Below, piece after piece: positions 32,083 to 42,965 of a stretch of 64,000 nt of DNA; position 1 is the stretch's first letter, and every line of letters begins with the position of its first letter. The notes beneath the pieces were generated by a model that saw only the letters and a program-made list of their open reading frames with translations, did not search any database and had not been told where the DNA came from. The stretch is from Arabidopsis thaliana (Eukaryota; Streptophyta; Magnoliopsida; Brassicales; Brassicaceae), in assembly GCF_000001735.4 (NCBI RefSeq), contig NC_003071.7, forward strand, positions 2,615,001 through 2,679,000, written 5' to 3'. The position numbers and the translations under genes are program-made.

Positions 32083-32925
32083 TTAGCTAACTCGCCTAGC
32101 ACACGACCATAGGTGACACTTGTTGCAAACGTTCTTGAATGCACCAGAAACCATGTAACAATGGTAGGCGCATGGTGGCATCTTAATTCCATGGCTGTTC
32201 GGATAACAGAAAGAATAACCGTAAGTATTATTGTACGGAGGGCTAAACTTCTTTATCTCCTCGAGGAACTCCTCACACAAATCTCAAGTGATATCCGACT
32301 CCAATGGATGATGGTTGCGTGTGTAGAGCTGAAGAAACAATCCACCCATATAATCATATCCCGCACATATGAATATGATGGCGCAGGCGATGGTTGCATC
32401 TGCTCGCACGGGTGCATGACGCTGCATGAGCTTAAATGCTCCATTGATGTCACTTTCATGGATTAGAACACGTATTGCTTCGTTATACACAGCCATCGGA
32501 TTGTTAGCGAGAAGGCACCTTTTGAAAAATGGTCGATTGCGGCTTTCTCCTTGGGGTCCGGTTGGATTATGGCCACCTCCTACTTGGAAGTGATCGGGAA
32601 CACCGCACAAGCTGAAGATGTTAGCGTCTTTAAGGATATCCGGACGGTAGACAATGTCTCTTCCGCGAGTGCCTGATCGTAGCAGTGGCTTAAGGTCCAA
32701 CCAGCATTTGTCTGCCACTTTTTTAGCTATCTTAACGAGTAAGTCGTCGGAAATAGTCGGGTTGACCATGTTAGAAATGAGATACTCCGAAGAGGTCAAA
32801 TTGTTCCTCCCATTAATAACCACGGATGTAGATATTGTTGGAGAAATTACAGTTACATTCAATGAGCAATTTAATTTTACATTGATGGTTGTCAAATCAA
32901 TGTTACCGTTACTGCAGTCGTGCAC
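32083..32925 (-). pseudogene. F-box-like protein, At2g35280 type (F3), unit A
   Basis: Minus strand. The frame opens at 32925 with an unusual leader (MHDCSNGNIDLTTINVKL), then the F-box-like part TISDDLLVKIAKKVADKCWL, middle helices (PFFKRCLLANNPMAVYNEAI, ACAIIFICAGYDYMGG) and, past a TGA at about 32282-32284, DLCEEFLEEIKKFSPPYNNT and the closing CNKCHLWSCARRVS. The TGA stands where F2 has CGA (Arg of IRDLCEEF) and is shared with unit B, so this gene was already broken before the duplication. It is close to F2 in sequence, consistent with local tandem copying. Confidence 0.75.
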
Positions 32926-33146
32926 TGTGTACAGGTGGACTCATAGTCTGTACGTACATTGCTAAGATATTACGTTGTGTACGTTGTTAATTCCTAATAA
33001 AAATGTTGCTTATCATCCAAAAGTAATAAATTGTTTTGAAAACAAACAAGTCAATCTAAACACTACCAAATTCAAGTTCCAAAAGGCATACAAAATAAGT
33101 TTGTTTTCCCAGCATTTAAAAATAAGGTTAAGGAACCAATTCCATG

Positions 33147-33300
33147 CTCAGTTTGCTTTTGCAATCTTCCTCCTATGTTGCGGTTCTATGGATCAAGGCT
33201 TTTTGGTACTAGATAACTTTCTCAATAAGGTATCAAGTTTCACTGAAGCACTTGAGATTGCAAACCTCATTGAAGATCAGATTCGTTGGATAAGAAGCCG
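33147..33300 (+). pseudogene. 3' fragment of an At2g35280-type F-box-like gene, unit B
   Basis: The counterpart of the 3' part of the gene at 6756-9050, without the solo LTR. It begins mid-gene (QFAFAIFLLCCGSMDQGFLV) and continues NFLNKVSSFTEALEIANLIE before running into the MULE fragment on the other strand. It has no start or F-box and is joined to the tail of a ULP gene by the duplication breakpoint. It preserves the pre-insertion sequence around the LTR target (AATAAGGTATCAAG). Confidence 0.8.
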
Positions 33301-34022
33301 TGGGACTAGGCAGTACCGGAGACTAATGCCTTTAACACGAGCCTTTTCCGCTTCAGCTCTTTCTAAAGCCTCTAGCTCCCTCTGATCAACCTCATCCTCA
33401 GAGTAGTTGGCAAAGAAATCTTCCTCGCATCTTCCATCAATGTGAGTACTCAAAGATGGCGTGCCTGCATCAGCTAGACTTATAATCCCGCCATATCTAA
33501 ATCATTGCAAACATCAGACGCATGTTCAGTCCACAGAGCTTTGTCGTCACGCCTAATTCCTCGAACAAGCCACTCCTCTGCACCATCAACTGCTTCACCA
33601 TTTGTCTCTGTTGTTGGGGCACTAACAGACTTAACCACTGCCAACTCAACATGAACGCCCTCCACCTCACTTGAAAAGTATTTTCCTGCGCCATCATCTA
33701 CGTCACCATTGGTCTCTGTTGTTGGAGCAGTAACAAACTGAACTACTTGAGACTCAACACGAACGCTCTCCAGCTCCCTTGGAATGTATTTGGCAGTTCC
33801 AAAACTTTCCCCAAGCTCACGCCAATCAAATTTTTGGATGTCCCCACCAACACTGGGCTCAATAGAGTGGCAAAAATTTAAATGTGCCTTTGTCTCCTTT
33901 ACAAGCAAGAAACTTTTCGGCGCGACAGTGCTACTTAAAGCTACTGGAGGCTTTTTAGACGTTGTGAACATTCCCACTTTCCAGCTATGGCAAACACTGG
34001 AACATCAACACCCTGCAACAAG
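33300..34022 (-). pseudogene. MULE N-terminal fragment, unit B
   Basis: The counterpart of 9060-9965. About 190 bp encoding the MFTTRKVGFVIEND to PKQLSIFS part is deleted, joining GGGAATGTTCACAAC to GTCTAAAAAGCC; the short CAAC shared at both edges suggests end-joining. The acidic region with two NGE repeats and the ANYSEDEVDQRELEAL end are kept. Confidence 0.7.
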
Positions 34023-34052
34023 CGATAAAAAAAACCCAGCAATAAACATTTG

Positions 34053-37000
34053 AACTTCATTTAAAACGACTAGCAATAAAAGTACAAAAGGGTAGAAAGG
34101 TCAATTTTCAGCAACAAAAGTACTCTTTTTCGAAGTACACTGGCAAAGTACCTAATTCAAAGTTTTCCAGTTTATGAGGAGGATGAAATAATAAATGTTA
34201 TTTCTGAATATTACCAACAAATCTTTACCTCAATTCCTGGAGAAAAAAATCAATTGTCAATACAACCCTAAAACCAAGTATCTCCCAAGATATGAATGAC
34301 AAACTCATACTAATGCCAACTCCTTGTTTCTCTATTCATCCTGACAAGGCCCCGGGTCCTGATGGCTTCTCAGCGAGTTTTTTTCAATCTAACTAGGACA
34401 ATATCAGCGACCAAATCATCTCTGAAGTCCAAGCTATCTTTATTACATGTCCTGCCAAGAAGAATCAATCACACCCATGTCAGGTTAATACCAAAGGTGC
34501 CTTGCCCCCAAAAGGTTTCAGACTACAGACCCATCACTCTTTGCTCTGTTATTACAAGATCATATCAAAGATTCTAGCCAAGAGACTTCAACCAGTTTTA
34601 CATTTGTGTATCTCTTAAAATCAATCACCTTTTGTTCCCCAGCTTGCTATATCTGATAACGTTTTAATCACCCATGAAGCTCTCCATTACTTTAAAACCT
34701 CAGGAGCAATAAAACGTTGCTTCATGGTAGTGAAAACTGACATGAGCAAAGCCTATGACAGGCTAGAATGGGACTTTATCCAGGCAGCTCTTGAAAGAAT
34801 GGGATTCCACCCTCGTCTGATTCAATGGCTAATGCAGTGTATTAACTTTGTTACCTATTCTTTCCTCCTCAATGGTCAGGCTAGACGACTAGTCACACCT
34901 GAAAGGGGAATCAGGCAGGGAGACCCTTATCACCATACATCTTCATTATCTGCAGTGAAGTGCTGTCTGGACTGTGTAACAATGCCCTCAGCCAAGGTAA
35001 CTTAATTGGCCTAAGAGTTTCCAAACGCAGCCCACATATTAATCATCTGTTGTTTGTGGATGATACGATGTTTTTCTCCCGCTCTGATCCCAAAAACTGC
35101 GCCAAGCTGAAACAAATCCTCCACAAGTATGACCAAGCTTCAGGATAACAAGTCAATAGAGAGAAATCCTCTATTACTTTCTCCTCTAAAACAGCTCCTG
35201 AAACAAAGACTCGGGTTCAGGCAGTACTTAATATTCAAAAAGAAGGTGGGAAAGGGAAGTATCTTGGATTACCTGAATTGTTTTGTAAAAAGAAAAAGGA
35301 TCTTTTCAAAATGATAGTGGTTCGGATTAAGCAACGAGCTCTGAGCTGGTCCTCACGCTTCCTTTCCACTGCGGGTAAGCTTACTATGCTTAAATCAGTT
35401 CTTTCCGCTATGCCATCCTACACCATGTCCTGTTTCAAGATCCAAACAATCTATGTAAGAGAATTTAGTCAGCACTTACTAGATTTTGGTGGGACACAAA
35501 AACTGAAAAGAAGATTGGGTATCTTGGAAAACAATGACAAAGTCCTTTAGAGAAGGAGGGTTAGGGTTCAGAGATATTCAAACCTTCAACTCTGCTCTCT
35601 TAGCCAAAATTAGCTGGAGACTGCTCAATAACCCTTCCTTCTTGTTGGCTAAGGTCCTTCTAGGCAAATATTGCACTTCATCCAACTTTCTCGATTGCAT
35701 AGTTCCCAACTCTGCTTCTCATGGTTGGTGCAGCATCTGCTTCGGCAGAGACCTCTTAAAACCCAAGTTGGGGTACCTCATTGACTCTGGTACGTCTATT
35801 CCCGTCTGGAGAAGTCCTTGGCTCTCCCTGACCTCTCCTCAAGCCCCTATGGGACCCCCACCTTTGAATCACATAGTTGGACTGTTTCCAATCTGTTATT
35901 GTCGGATGCTTATGTTTGGAATAAAGCCCTGATCCAACGCTTACTGCCAGCCTATGAGAAGGATATTCTAAGTCTGAAACCCAGTAAAAGATGTGCGGCT
36001 AATAAATGGGCTTGGCTTCCCACAAAAGATGGATCTTATAGCACCAAATTGGGGTACCATGAATCCTTCTCTGAGGAGGAGACCTCACCTACAACCCCAG
36101 TGGCTTTGCCGCAAGACCATTGCAGTTGGAAATCTAATATTTTGTCCTTAGCTACCTCCCCAAAAACAAAACTTCTGCTATGGAAAATGGCTCAAAGAGC
36201 ACTTCCGTTGGCGAAAATCTATCCCACCGTCTAGTCACAGACTCTATCAAATTCCCACATTCCGGAATTGCTGAAACGGAGCTTCACCTGTCCATTTGTG
36301 ACACAGATCTGGAATCAAGCTCCATTCAAAGAAAGTCTGAACCGAAACAATCTAGTGTCCATCAAAGAAGGTATCATGTGTGCTAAGAACCTTACTTGTC
36401 TTCCTCCGTCTGAGATTGGTAATGGTCCTCTCTTTCCATAGATTTGTTGGATCATATGGACTTCACGAAATCAGTTTATTTTTAGTAAGAAACAAATCTC
36501 AGCAAAGGATGCACTTGTTCTAGCAATTATCCAGGCAAAGGAGTGGTAGTAGGCTCAATCTTCTAGTCCAATGATCAGAGCTCTCCCCAACCCACCCCTC
36601 CAAGCCCCCTCACCCGAAAATATGGTTACCTGCTTTACTGATGCCTCCTGGAAACCTGAGAATAAAGCGTGCTTAGGTTGGCTCTTCAAGGATCGGCAAA
36701 ATTGCATCGTCCGACAAGGCTCGACTCTGCTCTCTTTTGTTCTTTCTCCCCTCATGGCCGAAGCACTGGCAACTCTTACTGCGATTCGAGTTGCAAATGA
36801 ATTAGCTTTCATCCACATATCTTTCGCTTCAGACTCGCTCACACTTATCAAAGCTCTTAACTTGAAGCTCCAATTGAAGGAACTTCACGGGATTCTCCAC
36901 AATATCCTATCTATCTCTGCTCTTTTCTCATTTTGCTCTTTCAATTCCATTTATAGAGAGTGTAATCGACATGCTGATGCTGTGGCGAAAGCAGCTCTAT

Positions 37001-37059
37001 TCTCTTGTACGGATGCCTGATTCAATAAAAGGGTTTTGTTGTTCAAAAAAAAAAAAAAA
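34053..37059 (+). mobile_element. LINE (L1 type with RNase H), 5'-truncated, unit B
   Basis: The counterpart of 9983-12990, with the same domain order, frame breaks and 5' truncation point, so it was copied by the segmental duplication rather than inserted independently. The RT core FVDDTMFF lies at about 35060 and the RNase H FTDASWKPENKA at about 36635. The A tail is 37044-37059. The flanking duplication is longer here (ATAAACATTTG at 34042-34052 and 37061-37071), which supports it as the target-site duplication. Extra stops unique to this copy occur, for example in SNxDNISDQI at about 34395. Confidence 0.9.
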
Positions 37060-37071
37060 GATAAACATTTG

Positions 37072-38207
37072 TTTGTAGAAAAAACTTTTCCACATGTGTT
37101 GTCTAAATCTATGGGATAGCACACGTCTAGGGGTTTCATGTTACGAAATGATATCATATAGCATCTCTTTCTCGCCACTCTAATCCCATGTAGTGAGGTT
37201 TTGATTTTTTTCCAACAAGTTTCAGCCATGGTGGTGTCTTTAGCCCATTCAAGTTGGCTCATATAGGTTTTTCCCTCTTCAGTCCTTCCTCTACATAATA
37301 ATAGCATGACATATATGTAGATTGCTTCTTTCTAGTCTATGTAGTGTGATAATAATACGGGACGGTATACTACAGATGAAATAGTAGAAATAACAATCAA
37401 AATACAATTATACAATCTTAAACACTAAACAAAACAAACAATAGTAACAAAAAGAATTACAACTTCAAATTCAAAATTTTAGAAACGCATCTTAATTTGT
37501 TTATAAGAAGCTTTAACATTATAAACATTTAAACTTTATACGACTGCTCAAATCCTAGAATTGACGATAGCTGTTATATTAATATAAGATGATATACTAC
37601 GGGTGAAATCCTATAATTAACAATCAATATACAATTATATAGTCTTAAACACAATAAAAATTTAACAATATTAACAATAAAAAACTTTTTTGAAGTTTTA
37701 AATATTATAAATATTTAAACTTTAAAATAATTAATAAGAAATTTAAAAATTATAAACATTGTAAGGGTAAAATTGATAGTTAATTGAGATTGTAAGGGTA
37801 AAATTGGAATTTTATTTTTGTTGTGAGATCGTTAGTATGAAAATAACAACATTTATTTTTTTTGTTATTAAATTGCACAGTTTTATTAGTTTGTATATTT
37901 TTCTTCCAACCAAAAACAACTAGGTATTAAACGTCCAAATAAAAATTAGTTGAGATTTTTTTCCAAATTTTTCCCGTATATTATTGAGAAAATCCTAGAA
38001 TTAACAATCAATATACAATTATACAATCTTAAACACTATAAAAATTTAAAAATAATAAATTTAATACAACTTAAAATTTCAAATCTTATAATTATCGTCT
38101 CTCAGTATACCATACACTAGAATTGCCCCACGGTACACCGCGGGTTGATATTTTTATGAGAAAGTTAACAATTTTATTCTAATTAATATAATATTAAAAT
38201 AAAACAT
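37072..38207. other. AT-rich repeat DNA beside the LINE, unit B
   Basis: Corresponds to unit A 13009-14400. The first 300 bp are the unclassified flank with the minus-strand frame SQLEWAKDTTMAETCWKKIK. Then come fewer tandem units than in A (near 37370 and 37595), a private segment with GTAAGGGTAAAATTG twice (about 37760-37810), the single right arm of the A inverted repeat, and a Helitron-like 3' end on the minus strand, CTAG at 38117-38120 preceded by a GCGGTGTACCGTGGGG hairpin. Confidence 0.55.
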
Positions 38208-38925
38208 ATTAAGAGGTATACCACATGTGTATATTTTTATATAAAAAAATGAATTCTGTCTTTAAGATGATATATAGACATATGTTATTTCTTTTTAATG
38301 TATAATACACCTTGGGACAATTTTTAGAACTAAAGAATTTAAAATTTGAAGTTATCTATATATTTTTTGAATATTGTTACTCTGTTTAGTTTTTCAAATT
38401 GTATAATTATATTTTGATTGTTAATTATAGAATTTCACCGATAGTATATATCATCCCATATTAATATCAACTCAAACACGTCCCACCATATAACCCCGTC
38501 ACGTGAAATTAAACATCATTTTGTCATTTTTTCATATTATAAATTTGAAAAAATAATAATATCGAATTATAATTGTATTTTGATTTTATATATAAGATTT
38601 CACACGTAGTATAATTTTCCGTATTAATATATATAATTTTTTAAAAAAGTTTTATTTTTTTTGATATTTAACTTTTAAGAATCAAATTAAATATTGATTC
38701 CTTTGCAAACCACTTTACATATAAAAAAAATATAGTTGAAAATCACCAAACTTGTCAAAAGAAACTTCGTTTGCAAACCACTTTACATAAAAAAAACATA
38801 CATCAAATATCTAAAATAACCAAAACATGAAGAAGATAAACCATCGTTTAACACCTTTTTATTTTTGTTAATTGAATTTGATTGCATAAAATTAATATAG
38901 TGGGAAGTAGGCTATAGTTTTTACA
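38208..38925. other. AT-rich DNA unique to unit B (lost from A)
   Basis: No coding potential. It contains two inverted members of the 235-bp repeat family (about 38340-38480 and 38560-38640, recognisable by TTGATTGTTAATTATAGAAT). A near-duplicate phrase, TTGCAAACCACTTTACATA, occurs at about 38703 and 38771. Confidence 0.5.
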
Positions 38926-38929
38926 AAGC

Positions 38930-40140
38930 TCACTAAATAATATAACTGAACCTTAGCAATTCTTGCTGAGAATGCCCTTTGCACACTACCCTTTTTCAAT
39001 TCTACCCTTTCCTATTTGTCATTTTTATTTCTACCCTCTTTAAATTTTTAATGACTATTTTACCCCTATTTAAAAAATGTTTTAGGTTAAGAAAATGAAA
39101 TATTAATATTTTTTGCCTAAAATATTCTAAAATAAATTTCCCGCCAAAATTTTCCCGCCATAAATTTTCGAAAAAAAAAAATTCCAGCCAAAAAGTTTCG
39201 AAAAAAAAATTTTCTGCCAAATTTTTTTTTTCAAAAATATTTTCCCGCAAAAATTTTTTTTTGGCGGGAAATAGCTTTTCAAGAGATTTTAAAAGGGTTT
39301 TAAAAGATTTACAAGAGATTTTAAAAGAGTTTTAAAATATTTACGAGGAATTTTAAAGGCCTTTAAAATATTTACAAAGGTTTTTAAAAGATTTTGAAAG
39401 GGTTTAAAAGTGTTTTAAAAGATTTACAAGGGATTTTAAAAGGGTTTTAAAGATTTACAAGAGATTTTAAAAGGGTTTTAAAAGATGTACAAGGATTTTT
39501 AAAAGATTTTTAAAGAATTTACAACAAGACCCTTTAAAAACTTTTGTAAATTTAAAACCTTTTAAAATCTCTTGTAAATCTTTTAAAACCCTTTTAAAAT
39601 CCTTTGTAAATATTTTAAAAGCCTTTTAAAATCCATTGTAAATCTTTTAAAATCCTTTGTAAATCTTTTAAAACCCTTTTAAAATACCTTGTAAATATTT
39701 AAAAACCCTTTTAAAATCCTTTGAAAATCTTTAAAAAAAAAAATTTAAAATCCATTGTAAATCTTTTAAAATCCCTTGTAAATCTTTTAAAACCCTTTTA
39801 AAATCCCTTGTAAATCACTTTCCCGCCAAAAAAATTACAAGGATTTTTAAAAGCATTTTTTTGACTGAGAAAAAATTTGTAACGAAATAAAATAATTTGG
39901 CGGGAAATATTTTTTTTTGGCGGGAAACTTTTTTTTTGGCGGGAAAAAAGTTTGGCGGGAAACTTTTTTTTGGAGGGAAAAATAAATTTGGCGGAAATAT
40001 TTCAGTTTCCAATTACATGTTCCTATTAGATGAGGGTAATTTAGTTATTCTGTTCAAGAGAAGAGGTATTTTTAAAAATGAACAACACAAAAGGGTATTA
40101 TTGCAAAATGGTAGTAAAAAAGGGTAGTTTTGCAAATCTC
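38930..40140. mobile_element. Long fold-back (giant hairpin) element
   Basis: About 1.2 kb that is close to one inverted repeat. The outer ends read GCACACTACCCTTTTT on the left and AAAAAGGGTAGTTTTGC on the right. Next inside are several GGCGGGAAA/TTTCCCGCC blocks separated by A or T runs. The core is a minisatellite of type TTTTAAAAGGGTTTTAAAAG with ATTTACAAGAGA (39290-39530), mirrored as CTTGTAAATCTTTTAAAACC (39535-39830). The turn-over point is near 39532. No gene is present: the open frames at 39002-39250 and 39815-40127 are products of the G/C-blocked A/T runs. It is probably a non-autonomous DNA transposon of the long-TIR MULE or Foldback type. Confidence 0.75.
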
Positions 40141-40438
40141 CCATTAAAAATAGCCAAAAATTGATACATTACACCCAAACTGAAACGTTGAAGTCAAAAT
40201 AATTTACCCGTGCATAAGACAGATTCTTATTTAAGTATATATTAAAATTATCCAAGGAATTTAAATTTGCAAGTGGAGAACATTAGTATAGATTACCAAA
40301 AAAAATCAAAATAAATAAATAAATGAAGTATAGATGTATAATGATTAATGAACCACCTATAATCCCTTCTTCTTTATCGGTGTAGTCGCATGAGCATCAT
40401 CGGACTGTAATTAGTTTTGTAAACCGTGTATGTATTAA

Positions 40439-40688
40439 GACCATCTCCATCGGTAAAACTAAGTAAAGTTTCTCAAAAAAAAAGATTTCTAATATTTTAA
40501 TCAAAACAAATATATTAATTATTATTTAATAGTTAAACTAAGTATTATGACAACCGTCCAAATTGGATGAGAATAGTTTCTCAAAGTTTCTCCTTCGAGA
40601 AACTCAACTCTCCCTCTCTCATACTTTTTTTTTGAATTATTAATTTTTTTGTTGAGTATCTCATTGAGATACTCAAATGAAGATGATC
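40439..40688. mobile_element. MITE, PIF/Harbinger (Tourist)-like
   Basis: A 250-bp non-coding unit with terminal inverted repeats GACCATCTCCAT (left) and ATGAAGATGATC (right), matching at 10 of 12 positions, flanked by TAA on both sides (40436-40438, 40689-40691). The 3-bp TAA duplication is the Harbinger signature. It lies in the DNA that unit A has lost. Confidence 0.6.
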
Positions 40689-40849
40689 TAAGGATTTTGT
40701 TGTATGGTTCTCTTTAATAGCTCGTTTACAAAAAAAAAAAAACGGTTTCCAAAAAAAAAGGTTATCTTTATAGTCAATTTGTCGAAAAAATTTACAATCG
40801 GATTAAAAAACAATAAGTCTATAGGGAATAAAAAACAAAGAAGTATATA

Positions 40850-42963
40850 CAGTAGAACCTCTATAAATTAATACTCGATAAATTAATAACCTCTCTAAAT
40901 TAATAAATTCTTCCGGTCCCGAGTTGGGACTAGTGTAAAAAACAATACAAATCGATAAATTAATAAGATAATAACTTTTTTGAAAACCCTAGGTAAAATA
41001 TAGTCCTATCAATATCATAAATTAATAATTCTATAAAAAAAATATATATATATATATATATTTAAGAAAATTTAGTGAAATATGACTCTATTGTTGTTTG
41101 CTTATTCTTGAACTTGCATTCTTTTTGGAGTTCATCTCTAATCTTCCTTACTGCATTAAAAATTTCTGGGGTTGTCTTATCAAATCGCATCCAAAAGTTA
41201 TGAAGTGTTCTAGATGTGATAATTGCTTCCTTACGTGTAATTGGTTCTAAAGGTAGCGCAATATCATCTTCAACTTCATCATCACCATTAAAGATAGATG
41301 CATCAATTTCTTCTAAAGTCTGAACTTCTGAACATGCATCATTTTCACCAGGATAATCAAGTAGACTATTGACATCCATTCTATTGCGATAGCCTAGATT
41401 GTTAATAACATCATCAATCAGAATGAATTTTGCAGTGTCGAAAACAATTTAATATTGTCTCTCGTCGAACATTAATTGTCCAAGCCGAGACTGCAAAACT
41501 AATAGCATCTAAAACATTGATCGTACCTGGATCAGATTGTCCCAACTCATAGCCTTCTAAAATCTCACGGTAAAATCTCCTACGGTAATGCATCTTAAAA
41601 GCTCTTATTATTCCAGCATCACAAGGTTGAATTTTTGACGTCATGTTAGGTGGCAAGAAGAACAACTCAACATTTTGTAACCCTTCAATAATTTTTGGAT
41701 GTGCTGGACCATTATCTACCACAAACAAAACTCTTCTACCATGCATCTTGTTATCAAACCAACGCATATATTCTTCAAAAATCACACTTGTCATCCAAGC
41801 CCTTTTGTTGGACCGATACTCACAATTCAAGCCACTCATGTTGACATTCTTAAAACAACGTGGTTTTGCATATTTTCCAATAATCCACAAAGGAACTTTT
41901 TCAGAGCCATCTGCATTGCAGCAAATAACAACTGTCAACCTTTCTTTATCTTGTTTTCTTCCTTCAAGTTGTTTCGTAGCAAGAGAATGATCAGCTTGTA
42001 ACTTGTAAAACAAACCAGTTTCGTCCATATTAAAAACATCTTTCAATGGAAATTGATCTATTTTTTCCCTGATAACTTCCAGCTTCTTTTCCATGTCATG
42101 TGTATCAACAGAACCACTCTCTCCAAAACGACGAAAAGACTTGATACCATGTCGTAACTTAAACTTTTCAAGCCATCCTTGAGAAAATTGCTTCACGGAA
42201 TCTTGTAGAGGGTATACAAGTTTCATTGTCTCTTTTGCCTTTTCTAATATTAGTTCTCCGGTCATATTCACATGACTTTGGTGTTGGAGGAACCACTCAA
42301 AAACAACCTTTTCCATCTCTGGAAATTTTGCTGATTTGTGTCGCTTGATAGCTTTTCCTTTTCCTAGGTTGGTTGAAAGATACTCAGCAGAATGTTTGAG
42401 TGTGTTTGAGATTGTACCTTGACTAATCTTTAAATGAAACTTTTCTTCAAGCTATACTTTTAAATCGTTTTGAGTGCATTCCATATGATATCTCTTGTAC
42501 TCACATAATTCTTTACGTATATGATCTGTCATCGTTGATTTCGAAACACCTTTGAGATGAGACGCCATCGTTGGTGTGGATCAAAGACAGAGAAGAAAAC
42601 CAAAATTTTTGTAGCTTAGTCAATTAAGAATAAATAATATAATAACTAAACTAATGCTACGTAGCTCTTAATATAAGAACTTCTACATCAAACACAAAAA
42701 CAATAAGGAAATCAAATGAAAAAAGAAATTTTAAAATTATTTACAAATGAAATTTCATAAAACGTTATGTACACTATAAAAATATAAGGAACTATAACTA
42801 AAAGAAAATTTGAAATAATAGAATTATAACAAAACTTCTTTTTTTACATATAGAAAACTTTCAAAAATCTGAAAACCAAAAATTCTCTTTATTAATTAAT
42901 AAATTATTAATTTATCGATAAATTAATAAATCCTGACATTATTAATTTATAGAGGTTTTACTG
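40850..42963 (-). mobile_element. pogo-like DNA transposon (Lemi1/Emigrant type), full length
   Basis: A 2114-bp element with terminal inverted repeats CAGTAGAACCTCTATAAATT (left) and AATTTATAGAGGTTTTACTG (right), each followed inward by further TAATTTATCGA-type repeats, and flanked by TA on both sides. These ends match the Emigrant MITEs and their autonomous relative Lemi1 in Arabidopsis. It carries one transposase gene on the minus strand. Both termini survive here, while unit A keeps only the right-hand end. Confidence 0.9.
41062..42568 (-). pseudogene. pogo-like transposase (Tigger/CENP-B type)
   Basis: ATG at 42568. The N-terminal helix-turn-helix (ELCEYKRYHMECTQNDLKV, then LEEKFHLKISQGTISNTL) and CENP-B-type second DNA-binding region (WFLQHQSHVNMTGELILEKA, FKLRHGIKSFRRFGES) precede the DDE domain: NMDETGLFYKLQ (first Asp), FVVDNGPAHPKI (second Asp) and SKIQPCDAGIIRAFK (third Asp). 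Such transposases cut and paste at TA. Two breaks are visible: a TAG at about 42452 where relatives have Trp, and a frameshift near 41412 after FRHCKIHSD. The C-terminal part (41062-41379) is acidic and ends IESYFTKF. All catalytic residues are kept, so inactivation looks recent. Confidence 0.88.
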
Positions 42964-42965
42964 TA

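Larger units (their letters stand above)
7090..33146 (+). repeat. Tandem segmental duplication, unit A
   Basis: This unit and unit B (33147-60607) align in the same order and orientation over essentially their whole length, at high identity (about 97-99% where I compared lines). Unit A starts within an F-box-like gene and ends at CCAATTCCATG (33136-33146), the last codons of a ULP gene that unit B continues into. Main differences: A gained the 1822-bp solo LTR and lost about 4.45 kb (B 38208-42659) and about 0.2 kb of motif-rich DNA. B lost about 0.75 kb (A about 23.44-24.19 kb), about 0.42 kb of the transposase gene and about 0.19 kb of the MULE fragment. Confidence 0.9.

Noticed and set aside
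39120-39980. TTTCCCGC blocks as true E2F promoter sites
   Set aside because: They occur as part of the inverted repeat with no gene beside them; mentioned only as a coincidence to test.
39815-40127. Frames rich in Phe/Pro or Gly/Lys
   Set aside because: They are products of alternating GGCGGGAAA blocks and A/T runs in the fold-back element.
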